Shown here piece by piece: positions 9,374 through 21,371 of a stretch of DNA of 27,603 nucleotides (positions within the stretch are counted from its first letter, which is position 1; every line of letters begins with the position of its first letter). The stretch comes from Hofstenia miamia (taxonomy: Eukaryota; Xenacoelomorpha; Acoela; Hofsteniidae). The DNA lies in assembly GCA_900660155.1 (NCBI GenBank), contig CABFPE010000016.1:1847106-1874708 (forward strand), read 5' to 3'. The position numbers and the translations under genes were made by a program. A model generated the notes under the pieces. That model was not told the DNA's origin. It did not search any database and saw nothing but the letters and a program-made list of their open reading frames with translations.

Positions 9374-11925
9374 CTAAAGACAGTTGTTGAACTATTAAAA
9401 AACTACATGCACTTCCATTTAAAAACCAACACAACAATGCTAATTCTCTTAAAACACGAATATCTCATTGTCTGTAACAACCACAAGATGGTTACCAAGT
9501 GAAGATGGAATAAATTTTCAGACTGGAAATATTTTGATTCTGAAGAATAGAAAAATTAAATAACATTGTGAAGAAAAATGCCAAAGGTAATAAACGCACT
9601 TTACTTAAATATTAATAAATTGCAAGTGCAAAAATAATCAACTGTAGACACGAAAACCAACCTTCGATGTACTAAATTTAATTGGCTGATTAGAATAAGT
9701 ACGCTTTTGCATTTATCAAAATGTTTAATACTCTAAAAAATTATTTTGTCTCCAGTGTTAGTGCAACCTTTTTATTTATATTCATTTAAAGAAAACAATT
9801 TCTTGGATAGTATGTATGTTGAATGTGAATATGATTGGATGCTTTTTGTAGCTGTGGTTAGCGCTGAGGCAAGTTAATAATGAATTATCCAATTAGTTTT
9901 CAACCACGCAATGAAGGTGCAAATATATCTTATACCAAAAATTTAGTTTTCTTACACTATCGATGTACAAACACGTTCTCTATTTTCTGAATGATTCGAG
10001 TTGTTGAATACACCTCGATGAATACTTTTTCTCACAAATTAAAAAAAATCAAGATAACTGTGGTTTACGGGCAGGTAGTCATAAAACGAGCCTACTTTAA
10101 TGACGGTATTGAGATTTGCTGTACTAAAATTTATAGTGACGCAATATATACAGCTAAGAGCAGAAATTTGCTACAAACTTTCACTCAGGTATTCAATATA
10201 AAAAACAGCCTACTTCTTTCAACTCTGAAGTCTTACCACCATTGCGTTTGTTTGAAAGCAAGTATAGAGTAAATGTTAACTAAATGGTCCGTCCAAAAAA
10301 TCTTGGTCTTGTAAAAAATTGCAAGAACCTATTAGAAATGCTACATCTCAAAGAAAAAGTTTTGATGAATCAAGCTCCCTAATATATAGCTGAAATGTAC
10401 GTCAATCAATTGACTTTTTAATATTATTTTTACACAACATCGTGTAAAGCAAATTGTTTCAATAGTCGTAGAGATGTTAAAATTACTAATTATTTGCATT
10501 TAATTGTTAAAACAACTTCTTTTACCAAATGCTACCAAAAATAGTCAGGTCGTGTTCACGGTAGATATTGCATGAACTCATTGCACGTTGTGATTTCGTT
10601 AATAATTTTACTGGTGATCACGTAGGGAGATTGATCTATTATCAAAATCCTAACCTATTTGCACTCAGAAAATCGATAAATCTATAAATTGATTAATCGC
10701 TCCAAAATACCTTGTTGCATTTGCGTTTATCTAAGCGCTTTTGACTTAATATGATATCAAATAATTGCGACTAAATACATGTTAACAAATTGTTGCACAT
10801 GTGGGCCTTGTTTACTAAGATATTTGCTTCTTTCTCTGATTGGGAACCATATTATCGAATGAGAATGTCAGGATTTTGGATAAGAAGATGTTCGATACCT
10901 TTAAATTCCCTGTACAAAATTGAAATCATATTCCACATTTCTAAAGCAAACTGGGTTTAGTAATCTTAAAATGATATAATAAAATTGATGCTTCCCTGAA
11001 ATCAAATTCGAAAGCCAACCCAATTTCCTCTCAAAGCGATTATTAATGCTAAACATAATTTGTTGAAAATGTACCCACAACCCCTATAAATCTTTTCTAC
11101 TCTCAAAATCAATGTCTTTAATTATTGTCAATATACAAAAATCTAGTTATAAATAATCCGTATTATAAAAATCTGTTTTTCATGCACACGTTATTTTACA
11201 TTTGCGGTTGAAATATTTTAATAAATGAAGTATTTTATACATCTAGTCATTCTAAGTACCAAAATTTTATATACATAAATCGCTGTAAAAATGAATTTTC
11301 AGTGTTATCCCCTGTGAATGAGAGACAGTGCAATTATAGGCGTTCCCTCGAAAAGCAATGTATCATCACCATTTTGGCAGATCAAGAATATCTAGCTAAT
11401 ATTCCAAATATACATGCTTTATAAATTTTCATTTTTAGAGTTAAACATGGTACACGTGCAAGCAAAATGAAATCCTTAGTAAAGAATTGACTTATTGATT
11501 TAATAATTTATAATTCTGGTGGCTAAAAATGTCGTTTATAATTTCACTAATGTTTGTGATTATGTCCTCTGCACGAAAACTAGTTATTTTTACTCTTTTG
11601 GTTTATTGTTCATCATTCACTCAGGATTTCATGGAAAATTTCAACTAATTGTCTTAAGTACAGAAAACTAATGTTGATACTGGATGAAATACTGACATTT
11701 AGTTATAAAATCTCAATTTTTGATCGTTGAATAGCAAGCAGAGCTTTTCATTGTTTGAAAATACTGTTTTCAATTTAATAATTATGACATTTATAATTAC
11801 ATACAGCAGATTTGAGACTACAGTTGTTCCATGGTGTGTGAAAGTTGGCAGTTGCAGAATGATCCAAATCGTCATCCACAGAATGAAAAAATGAACTTTC
11901 GACTTCTAAAATCATGGAAAGTAAG

Positions 11926-11928
<3 letters not shown>
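9374..11928. other. Upstream intron or intergenic DNA without a supported exon
   Basis: This should contain the intron before the 9217-9373 exon. A 93-codon plus-strand frame at 9991-10272 has ordinary AT-rich composition and is probably chance. A minus-strand stretch from about 9735 (SIKHFDKCKSVLILISQLNL) follows a good acceptor, but its weak donor gives phase 2, which does not fit the next exon. Confidence 0.45.
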
Positions 11929-11966
<38 letters not shown>

Positions 11967-11995
11967 TAGATAAAAAGATAGATAGATAGATAGAT
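11929..11995. repeat. Compound (TA)n(GATA)n microsatellite
   Basis: About 18 TA units, then GATAGATA, an AAAAA-interrupted unit and four more GATA units. The layout parallels 3596-3667, including an A-rich break after the second or third GATA. On the minus strand it gives a Tyr-Ile and Leu-Ser repeat frame that is not a gene. Confidence 0.95.
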
Positions 11996-13657
11996 TTAGT
12001 TTTCCCAAATACATAATTGTTTACTTAAATTTTATAAATTTAAATATACAAACGTTTCTTAAACCTTTAGTCTATTTCTCTGTAATTTGAATACCAAAGA
12101 AACATAATAAATATGAATTATTTGTGCCTTCTATTTCAAAGCTTTTCAAACGATGACTTAGCATTTTAGCTGTTGCTCAAGACGAATATTCTAAATGTCA
12201 CTGTTATGATTCACTTGTAATGTATAGTAAAAGCCGTCTATGCCTCCAATTTTGTGTTTTCAATTATCAATGTCAACAACCACCAAAAAGTACAGGTCAT
12301 TAGTGGTTCAAAAATTTGTAATATATTTGATTCAATCATGTCTAATTTAATTGGAAAAACTTTTAATTCGGAAATTGCTATGAGACCTGCACATGCAAAA
12401 ATAGCTCTGAATTGAAAATGAAACAACGAAAATGAAACATCATCAGTTCGTTGTTAAAATAGAATTATACTTTTTATTGAAGTTTTGTCATATTGAGTCC
12501 AATAAGAGGTTTCGCTAATTATGATAGGCATTGAGATATTTTTATTGCTGCATGTATCGATGCTGGGAAAGTACCAAAAATATACATATCTTTGTTTGAA
12601 AACTTTCAGATATATTTCTGTAATATTCTAACACCTGAGAAAATGTATGAGCTTGAAATATATCCACATACGCTTTGCTTGTACTTGGAATTTGTATAAC
12701 ATACTCCGTTATCGTAAAATATGTAATTAAGGATTAATATAAAATGTGTGATTAATACTTGTTTAAAATGATTGATGACTTTTTAATTGATTTAAATATG
12801 TCAGTAAATATAATTTAGGTCCGATTGTTTTTGGTAGCTATGAAATTTTTCTTCATGCGTTTTCTAAAATTTTATTCAGGATATAGTGTATAGAGGGTTC
12901 ACTCTCACTTAGTCTCATGGTCTAATAGTAGTATAACTTCTACGTCACCCAAAATTATTTATAATATTCTGAATTTCCAAAATGCTAATTGGTCACTTTT
13001 GCTGATCCATAGCCCATTTGATCTATCAATGCTTAGAACGCATAATTTATTTGATACATCCACGAGTTAGCGATTCCGTGAAAGTTTGACCCATCTACTA
13101 CCGTTAACCCCGAATATAAAAACATCATACATATTATGCAGTAATGCATTCTATTTGCAGTGAAAATAACAAAACAAGGCAATTCCAAAATGGTGGAATA
13201 AGTATACAGTGTTACTAATTGTAATAACTTGCTAATGTGCTTCTGGTCTAACCAAACATTGACCCATTTGACATGCCAGTTTGACGTTTTGGCCAGTGAC
13301 CCATTAGCATCTTTCCTGAAACTATGATCCAAGTTTCTCTATATACCGTAAATATTTACAGTCCCAAAAAAAATTTACTGTGGTAAATCCCATAAAACTA
13401 GAAGTTCCCACAGAACCAGAGATTGACAATACAAATGTTGATGAAACGCGAGCAAAAGGAAAAACAAACTATTTTTGGTGAAACGGAAAAAATGTCATTG
13501 TTCAAATTGAATAAATTCTTTTACTTGGAGCCACCACCCAATTTTCCTGGATTTATAAACTGAATCCCGTTTGTCTGCGCAGATTTTAAAGGTTTCTCAA
13601 TTATAGGTTTGGCTAAGTTATTTTAAATTAATTGAATTTCAACAGATAATAGGCACC

Positions 13658-13696
13658 ATGGAGTTTACGTACAATAACGGCATTTGGGGGCAATAA
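13658..13696 (+). CDS. Twelve-codon ORF in a strong start context
   Basis: The start GGCACCATGG has an excellent Kozak context and opens a 12-codon frame (MEFTYNNGIWGQ) to TAA. The stop overlaps an AATAAA (13692-13697) and a second AATAAA follows at 13709. Alternatively the frame could be the end of a terminal exon after the acceptor-like ATTTCAACAG at 13645. There is no conservation evidence, and such short frames arise by chance. Confidence 0.1.
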   Translation: MEFTYNNGIWGQ

Positions 13697-15413
13697 ACAA
13701 TTTATTTCAATAAAATATCTCTGACTCCTTCATTTTTATACTTCATAGTATGGTATTTGAAATGCATCAACATACTTAAATTATGCAATAATATTCTTTT
13801 GTAGTATCAGTGCTTTGAGACAAATATCCGAGACTACTGGAATATAGCACTGACAGGATTCATTGTTATTAATTCCAAGCATCGCTGGCCGTTAATTACA
13901 GATGATAAAATGGCAAATAAGTTATCAATCACTCAAGAGTTTCAAAACATGTGAGTTTATTATTGTCAAGAAGGTTCTGGAATACTGTTATCAATAGAAT
14001 CTTTTGTTGGTAATACTTTTATATTTTAGTGAAATTTAAATTGTTCTGAATTGGTGGCGGAAGCGGGATGGCCATCATCCGTTATCAGGAATGAAGAATA
14101 AATCCAACACCTCTGAAATTATCACCCACTATTCTTCCACGTATAATTTTTCAAAACAAAAATATACTATCACTTGGCACTAAATCCCCACCTAATTCAG
14201 GTAATAAGTGTTATTTATGTGTAGTAAAAAGAAAGTGGTCTCGTTTCCTTCCCTCTCCTCAACATTTCTTAATGAAATTTATGTCAAAACACAGTCTAAA
14301 TTGTTGCAAAAGTTTTGCTAACTATAATCTTTTTTTTGTAATCCAATTATTTCTCTGTTTCAAATAGGTCTTTAATGCCAATTCACACTGTTTTTTGACA
14401 ATTTATCGTACGTTCTAGTTACCAGCAATTTTCTTATCACTCTTTAAGTTTGTCTCTATTTAGGTTCCACACAATTTTCTGGTCGCATTTGGACAAGTTT
14501 ATGATTAATTTTATAATACATTAGTTTCCCAATTATTGAGTTTTCCCTGCTCCCTTGATGGAAAAAGGAGTTTAAATTTTATTACTTTTCGAAAAGAAAC
14601 AATAACCTATACTGAATGTGCATGCTGTCATTTACCGATTGCATGAAAATTGGACGTCTGAACATGCAGTTTAATGTCTTATTAATTACTCTAAGTCATT
14701 CAATGTTTGTTTTAAGATTCAATAATTTATTGTGAATGATGGTATTCTAAAGAACTCACGTGCTTCAAACGAGAGAGCAATTAGACATTGAATATGAAAT
14801 AAAAAGCCATTATATGTTTAACATGAATTAATGATGGTTTTACAGTGTCCTTGATCTTAAAATTGAATTTATTGAAATTCCATGAATAATTGATTTTCCC
14901 ATTATAAATTAACCATGTTCCAGTTGAATTTGTTTACATTATTTTTGTTTTATAATTCTTTATAATTGAATTTTTCATAAATTTATTAAATTATAGCACA
15001 AAAAGAAAGTGCATTGCAATTCAAAGAACAAGCTATGCAATTATTCTTGTGGGGTGCGTTTTCGAAAATGTTGCTAATACTCAGACAAATTTTTAATATT
15101 TCTTTATTAGGCCTAAATTCAGTTGAAATCCAAAAGAGCTTAGCCTTACACTATAAAACGAATATATTACATTGACAAAATATTTAATTTTATAAAATCT
15201 AATAATAAAGCTAATTTTGCCATCAATTTCATAAAATTATGACCAATTGCGCAAAAAATGTACACAATCATTCGGACATTTTTTACCAACCAAACGCAAT
15301 GACTTTGATTAAAGTTCAAACCCAAGTGAAGTCACGAAAAACAGTTCCGCTCCCTTGAAACTTTAAATATAAATGAACAAAAAAAATATATTCTCAAATA
15401 ACCTTAAACATCA

Positions 15414-15480
15414 GGCTTGCCATTGTGTGTTGTGTAGGATTTTTGTATGCGTTGTGTACATCATTTCATGTTGTGTGAGG
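15414..15480. repeat. GTTGTGT-rich segment, related to 16566-16625
   Basis: GTTGTGT or close variants (GTGTTGTGTAG, GTTGTGTAC, GTTGTGTGAG) recur three times in 60 bp. A similar cluster (GTTGCGTTGTGC, GTTGTGTTGTGTG) lies at 16566-16625. They may be scraps of one repeat or simple GT-rich wear. No function is assigned. Confidence 0.3.
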
Positions 15481-16898
15481 CAGAAAATTCCACAATTTTG
15501 TTATTAAACCAAAAAAGTTGGATCTTTATATTATATATATTTGATTATCAAACTCACAAACAACTAGTAGCAAGTAATCTTTATTTATGCCATGTAAATA
15601 ATAAAAGAAAAATGTCATTCATTAGGTTATTAATATGAATGTAACCTTACAATATCTTTCAAAAACAGCTGGTTAAAAATAGCTTTGCTGAATTTGTTAC
15701 ACAACTGTTTTCATTAACTTAAGAATTTCAGACAAATTCACAATTAATTTTGCAATTCCATAGTCTTAGGCAAAGCTTAATATATTTCTTTACTAAAGTT
15801 TTAGTAGAAATGTCAGTGCGCCTGGGCAACTATTGGTTTGGCTGTGCTTGAATTTTTGTCGAAGAGGTGGAAAATCCGATTTTTACAAACACATTTAAAT
15901 TCTTCCCTAGTGTTCAGTTAATACATTTATCTAACGCCCATGATTGCAAAAACGAACATAAACTACTTTATTTTCTGTCAAACGGAAATTCAAGTCCTGT
16001 CCGGGCACACATACGTAAATTATGGACGAACATGAAAGAGGAGATGATACTCTATTCAATGGTATTTTCAGATTTAAGATATTTGTATTGTTTAGTGAGT
16101 TGTGAGTGTTTCAATGTTTCTATAAAAGCATAACAAATTGTAAAACAATACTTGTGTTTCTTAGATTTAATAAATATGAGCTGGGATTTCAAGTTCATTA
16201 ATAGCTCTGACTAATCGGTTTATTTTCATAAATCGGTCAATCCGTCATCTTATAAAATTTTTTGACAATAAATTAGACATAATAAATGCTGCACATTAAA
16301 TTTTTCCTAAATATATTAGAGTTAATATGTAGTGTCCAGTGGGCTAAGGATATTTACTTAAGTGATTTTTGTAGGGTGAAGATGAAATCGCACTCCATTG
16401 GTTTCATGGATTTGTGGAACTCTAACTTCCATTACATAGGTGTTTACATAATTTTTCTATATTTCCTTATATATTATAAAAACCTCAGCTCGTATTTATA
16501 TTTCCATTTTTTAAATTAATGTAACCAAAACTACCTAGATTAAAGGGGCTTGTAGTTTATTACTTTGAGGTGTTGCGTTGTGCATGTTATGTTCACAATA
16601 GACTTTATATGTTGTGTTGTGTGAAAAAACTCACAAAACGGAAAGCCTAGCTTAACCATAGTTGCACTCGGTTTTGTTCACATTTTCAAACATTTTTCTC
16701 CATTAAAAATTTTGTAAACCCTGAGATATAAAAGCATGAATTAGTAAATCCGTTTCTATGTTATGATAAAATTTTTGCTAATAGTTATTCTTGCGCTTGA
16801 AAAATCGTGAAACTCTTAAATATTTATAAATGAAACATTCGATTTTTTATGAATTTCTCAAAAGTATTCAACACCCAGTGTTGAGATGACAATGCGAT

Positions 16899-16986
16899 CT
16901 AAGCCATGAAAGGAAAATAGACCACCCGTGCACAATGCCAGAGACAACAGCGAGCAACAACTCCGACGGGCGCGGTTCGAGATTGC
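16899..16986. other. Isolated GC-rich island, coding status unresolved
   Basis: This stretch is about half G+C inside DNA near 30 %. It is open in more than one frame. On the plus strand one frame gives RPPVHNARDNSEQQLRRARF followed by a hydrophobic run (EIAMIVIISGIIW) to about 17010. On the minus strand an open stretch of some 84 codons runs from about 17112 to 16858 and contains FGTHETVDAQLHHVKD and IIPDIITIIAIS. Neither strand has a convincing pair of splice sites. It may be an exon, an exon relic, or an insertion from a richer region. The motif GGTTCGAGATTG resembles a Pol III B box, but no A box or tRNA fold accompanies it. Confidence 0.3.
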
Positions 16987-17675
16987 AATGATTGTAATTA
17001 TATCTGGGATAATTTGGATTAAAAGAATATCTTTTACATGATGCAACTGTGCATCAACAGTTTCATGAGTACCAAATATTTTTTGATGGTTTTGGAGTTT
17101 CTTCCTTAATATTTATTGCGCATCTTCGATGTTATTAATTTGAAATGATATTTAATGGAAAAACTTATAAATTGTGGAAATACTTGAACTTCCTCTAAGT
17201 AGCTTTCAAACTATCACCGTTATTATAACACATTTTTTTTTGTCAAATTTACAATGATTTTCATTGCAATGTGTTAACTTGCTCAATTTCAACATCTGGG
17301 AATTTCACAAAAATGTCAACTTTAATGTAAAAATATATTTTAAAATAAATCTTAGTTAATTCGATATGATTATACACACACTAAGATTTCTTCTTTAATT
17401 TCTAATGTGAATTATATATTCTGATTCATTGATAATTCAACAAAATACTAAACATCTATTTTTCTCTGTATTCTTTGCAAAATATTTGGTTTATTGCTTA
17501 AGATTTAGATAAATCCTTGGTAGGTTTTTGACTAACTAAATTTCATAAGTGCTGTCGTTACAATTTATCAAGTCAAGCTCATCAAAATATTGAATGGGTT
17601 TTCTGCTCTCAAAAATTTTTTATCAAGAATTCTAAATAACTTTATGTAAGTGCTATACATGTATTAAATTCAAAA

Positions 17676-17836
17676 CAATTCACACCCAACTTGTTCTTGT
17701 GTTACGAGAAAAAAATATTCAAACAATAATTTTTGCATTTTTTTTATTCGCATGGTTGTACTTTTTCAAAAAATATATTTTTGAAAATTCCCTATTGAGC
17801 TATTTAAAAATCTACTGATACTATATTAGTAATTAC
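17676..17836 (+). repeat. Left arm of a 160-bp inverted repeat
   Basis: Matches the reverse complement of 18803-18962 with substitutions and small gaps. The best stretches are AAACAATAATTTTTGCATTT, TTTCAAAAAATAT and CTATTGAGCTATT. Identity is perhaps 70-75 % by eye. It contains the outer part CACACCCAACTTGTT and the inner part TACTGATACTATATTAGTAA. The arms could be the ends of a foldback-type element of about 1.29 kb, or two inverted insertions of one repeat family. Confidence 0.75.
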
Positions 17837-18518
17837 TTTAATGTTAAAATGGAAAGAAAATAACTTTTGCTAAAACTCAACAAAATATGCGGTAAAGGCT
17901 GTATGTATTGGGAAATTTAAAATTTTTAGGAAGAGCCAGTGCTCGGGTCACTTAACTAAAATAGATAAGTAACATGATAGCCACCAGTCTACTATTATAC
18001 ATCTATAGCAAGGTTTGCAATTCGGACTAATTTTTTATGTCCTGAGATTGCATTTAATTTACTATCTATGACTTTTAGGTGTACACAATAGACCTAAGCT
18101 GTTCTAAGACTGCAACATGAAAATTTTTCTTAGTAGCATTTCTCAAAATTGTTAAAGTCAAATAAAATCGCAAATATATTTTACGATTTTAGATATAATA
18201 GACCTGTGTTTAGGAATGTGTTAGAACTATGTTATGTCTTAGTTATATCTCTTATAAACATTCTTTAATAACTCGATACATCATTTTAAATGTCTATCAA
18301 AATTGGAAATATTGTTGGAAGAATGTTGCTAATTTTGTACGTATTTTAAATATATTTATTGGAAATTAAGACAATTTCAACAGAAAAAAAATAAAAATAG
18401 TCAGCTTAGGATTGTTGAAATCCATAAAGTAGAATTCTGAGCTATATTCAAGTCGTTCTCATAAACCATGCATAGGTTATATCATGATAATCTACATTCA
18501 TTGTTGATACTAAGTTTG

Positions 18519-18676
18519 TAAGGACGTACGCAGAATTCTCCTCTCGAAATTGTGAAAAATATTGAAAAACTAAAACAAACTTTAAAAATGCATTTCACTA
18601 ACTTAGCTTTTTAAATTTTTTTAATTAGACAATAATAATCAATTTATAAAGAATTGCCCTCTTGCGTACACCACTA
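18519..18676. mobile_element. Small MITE-like element between the inverted arms
   Basis: The left end TAAGGACGTACGCAGA and the right end read inward, TAGTGGTGTACGCAAGA, share TA-x-x-G and GTACGCA. That is an imperfect terminal inverted repeat of about 15 bp with a GTACGC core of the kind seen in hAT-like MITEs. The 8-bp flanks (TAAGTTTG and TGTGTGTC) match poorly, so the target duplication is not confirmed. At about 158 bp it is AT-rich and non-coding. Confidence 0.35.
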
Positions 18677-18802
18677 TGTGTGTCGCCTAATGGGCTATAT
18701 CTGCCAACAAAAATCTACAACAAAGACATGTAATGAATTGGAAAAATTTGATCCGAAAATTTGGGTGAAATTGCTAAAAAAAATATAGCGGCTCATTTGT
18801 AT

Positions 18803-18962
18803 GTAATACCATGGTAGTAGAAGTACAATTTCTGAATAGCTCAATAGGAATTTTTTAAACATATTTTTTGAAAGAATAAACCCATGGAAATATGGAAATG
18901 CAAAAATTATTGTTTAGGTATTTTCTTTCTCTTGACTCTTCAACAGGTCGGATGTGGATTGG
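18803..18962 (-). repeat. Right arm of the 160-bp inverted repeat
   Basis: Read on the minus strand it contains CACATCCGACCTGTT, AAACAATAATTTTTGCATTT and CTATTGAGCTATT in the same order as the left arm. The two arms are separated by 966 bp. No clear target duplication is visible outside the arms, so the outer limits are approximate. Confidence 0.75.
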
Positions 18963-20041
18963 ATCCATCCTGATAATTTGTAATTAGTATGCCTTTTACC
19001 TTTTTAGGCCTAACTTGATTTAATTTCCAAAAATATAATTCCATTATTTTATGGAAATTATTTAATGAATAGCATTTTCATTATTTTAGTTTTTCAATAA
19101 TATTCAAATCAACTCTGAAAAATCTTCATGAAAAAAAATTGAAATAGAAATTTAAGGACGATATAATTCAAAGTTCATAATTAACAACAATCGCATGTCA
19201 GTGTTAATTTCTTATGTTAAACATTAAATTAATGAGTCAAAGTTTTTTTAAGAAACCTTAATCAATACTAAATATTTTTAAGCGTCCTTGTTTGAACTGA
19301 TCATATTAATATAGTTCATATAATTAAAGAAAATTGCATAGTATAATTTATGGCTGCCTTGAAGCAATTAAATTAAAAAATGAGAATTTTGTTTTCACAA
19401 TTCTTTGAAAGAAAAAATCAATTACACTCCGCGTTTCAGCGGAATTGACTAGGTTCACTTTTGCTGACACTAATTTCCTCCCAATCAAGCAACAGCTAAT
19501 TTATTTAGACAGTTTTTGTTCTCATAACAAGCGACAATTGCTAAATTAATAAACAATGGCATCAGAAATTAATTGAAATGATTTAATTTTTCTATAAAGT
19601 TGTTGAAGATCACTTTAATGGATAACAAATATAGTAAACACAATTTTAAACCTAATTCAAAACGTATAAACATTATTTTGAGATTTAAAAAATAATATTT
19701 AAGTATTATATTTTCAAAATTAGACTGTTATTTCAAAGGTTTTGTAATGACACTGTGAGAAAATTTGTGTCTCATGTTATTAAATATTTAATTAAGGTAT
19801 ACGTGTGCATGCACACGATCTTTTAAAATGTTTCAGATGAATGTTCTCATGCCTAGCTATAAAGCAGAAATATTCCTTAGGATATTTTTGGATAGTTATC
19901 AACGGGAAATTATGTTAATCTAAAAATATAATTAGTGAAGAATTGGTTTTGTCAAGCATATGTGACATCAGCAATTTTCAAAAAATTTTAAATATATTCT
20001 AAATTTAAATACAAATTTTTAAAATAATATTATATTCCAAA

Positions 20042-20120
20042 CAGAGTTGTAACCGGGCCGGAATTGGGCCTAAATTATAATTAAGGAAGCCGGCAGGGAT
20101 TGTGCTTCAAAATCAGGCTT
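20042..20120 (+). mobile_element. GC-rich edge resembling a single hAT end
   Basis: CAGAGTTGTAACCGGGCCGG is followed by AATTGGGCC and, 30 bp later, AGCCGGCAGGG. A CAG start and an abrupt GC-rich terminus in AT-rich DNA are typical of a hAT end. No matching opposite end or 8-bp duplication was found nearby, so this is at most a broken remnant. Confidence 0.2.
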
Positions 20121-21353
20121 GGTCACAATTGATCTTTTAAAAACTAATAGCTATTTTGAGCTATTTATGACTAGCAATCATAATACGTTTATAGCATTTG
20201 TTTTTATCATATTTCTAAAGTTTTTGTAAAAATTTCAGCCTTGAGAACGTTTTATCTTTCAAAGTTTTGCTCTAGAGGTATTAGATGCCCCTTAACCAAA
20301 AAAATAAGGATCAATATTGTGGTAAACTGACGTTTTTGTTCCTGTTTGTACTCTAATATTATTTGATATTTTGAAATGATTTAATTACCAATATTTAATT
20401 TTGAAAGATATCGCCGTCACATAACCTCGTCTTATCAATAAGTCTCGTCTGCCTGATTCCAAATTGCGCATATTTGTTTTTTAAATTTTACGCTAAGCAA
20501 TTAATGTATATTTTAATAATGTTTTTAAAAACATAGGTTACGAGCTATTTGAAATTATGATAAATTTTGGAAATATTGTCCAAATGTATGTGAAAATATT
20601 AGTATTTGTGTAAAAAAATTATTGATGAGGCAAAATTAATATTGCATTCTATGAACCTGTAATCGATATCTCTGCTGGTCATTTTAATCTTGCGAACATA
20701 AACAAGTATTTATTTATTTAAATTGCTTTTAATCTTTGATTTACTGTGCCAAACAAAAAGAGAAAGAATATAATAATCTGGTGTAGTCCAAGACAAGGAA
20801 AATAAATTAGAAATCTGTTTTTCTAGCATGGTTTTCAAGGGATTAATAAATAATGCCGTCTTAAAATTAATGATTTCACTTAACTACGATCGATATAGCA
20901 ACATCAAAGCGCCTACATTTATTGAAAATTCTTTAGTGCAGTAAAATTAATTTTCCTAAATGCAACTGGCACAGATAGCCCAAGGAAGTGAATTTATACA
21001 TCGGCGAATTTCATGAGAAAATTGAATTGAAATCAAAAACTATGCAAATTATTTGCTTTGTTATGGAATAAAGTGAGATAAACAAAGTCCACTAAAACCT
21101 TAATTTGCTCTCTTAATATTGTTAGAGTATGCGTTTATTTATATATAAAGTGGTCATTAATAGCGAACATTCTCTCAAAAGAAATTGCATTGTTTAATGC
21201 TTGCATTAGTTGAAGGTATTATATCTCTAAGAGAATTAAATTCTAATACATTGATCTACATTTACCAATATACACAGTTGCCTAGGGCGCCAAATTTTTT
21301 TAAGTAAATTATTTGAAAAGACAATGGAAATGGACACACATAAATGTAAATGG

Positions 21354-21371
21354 GGTGGGCCATAGCCCACC
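21354..21371. repeat. Perfect 7-bp hairpin
   Basis: GGTGGGC, loop CATA, GCCCACC. It lies 70 bp after another GC-rich motif, TTGCCTAGGGCGCC (21279-21292). Together they look like scraps of an old DNA transposon terminus. No terminator-like T run follows and no gene is adjacent. Confidence 0.5.

Larger units (their letters stand above)
11996..16898. other. Non-coding, a few weak islands
   Basis: At 13255-13330 the minus strand has an acceptor (CATAGTTTCAG) and an open frame with KDANGSLAKTSNWHVKWVNV. The patch is built on repeated TGGGTCA/TGACCCA-like words, which points to a worn repeat. A GC-rich patch at 14050-14085 (GGTGGCGGAAGCGGGATGG) has stops in all frames after its best acceptor. Nothing else stands out. 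Confidence 0.45.

Noticed and set aside
9254-9502. Plus-strand ORF over the 9217-9373 exon
   Set aside because: It is the antisense shadow of the better supported minus-strand exon and continues into low-complexity flank.
9991-10272. 93-codon plus-strand ORF
   Set aside because: Composition is that of the AT-rich background, no splice sites or motifs define it, and an ORF of this length is expected by chance in a 27-kb six-frame search.
11775-12014. Minus-strand ORF with YLSIYLSIYIYIYIY repeats
   Set aside because: It is the translation of the (TA)n(GATA)n microsatellite, not a gene.
13255-13330. Exon candidate on the minus strand with KDANGSLAKTSNW
   Set aside because: The patch is made of repeated TGACCCAT/TTTGAC words also seen around 12990 and 13085, which suggests a worn repeat, and the donor is weak.
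14755-14765. Minus-strand donor GTGAGT at 14759
   Set aside because: Frames before it are short or interrupted and no acceptor pairs with it.
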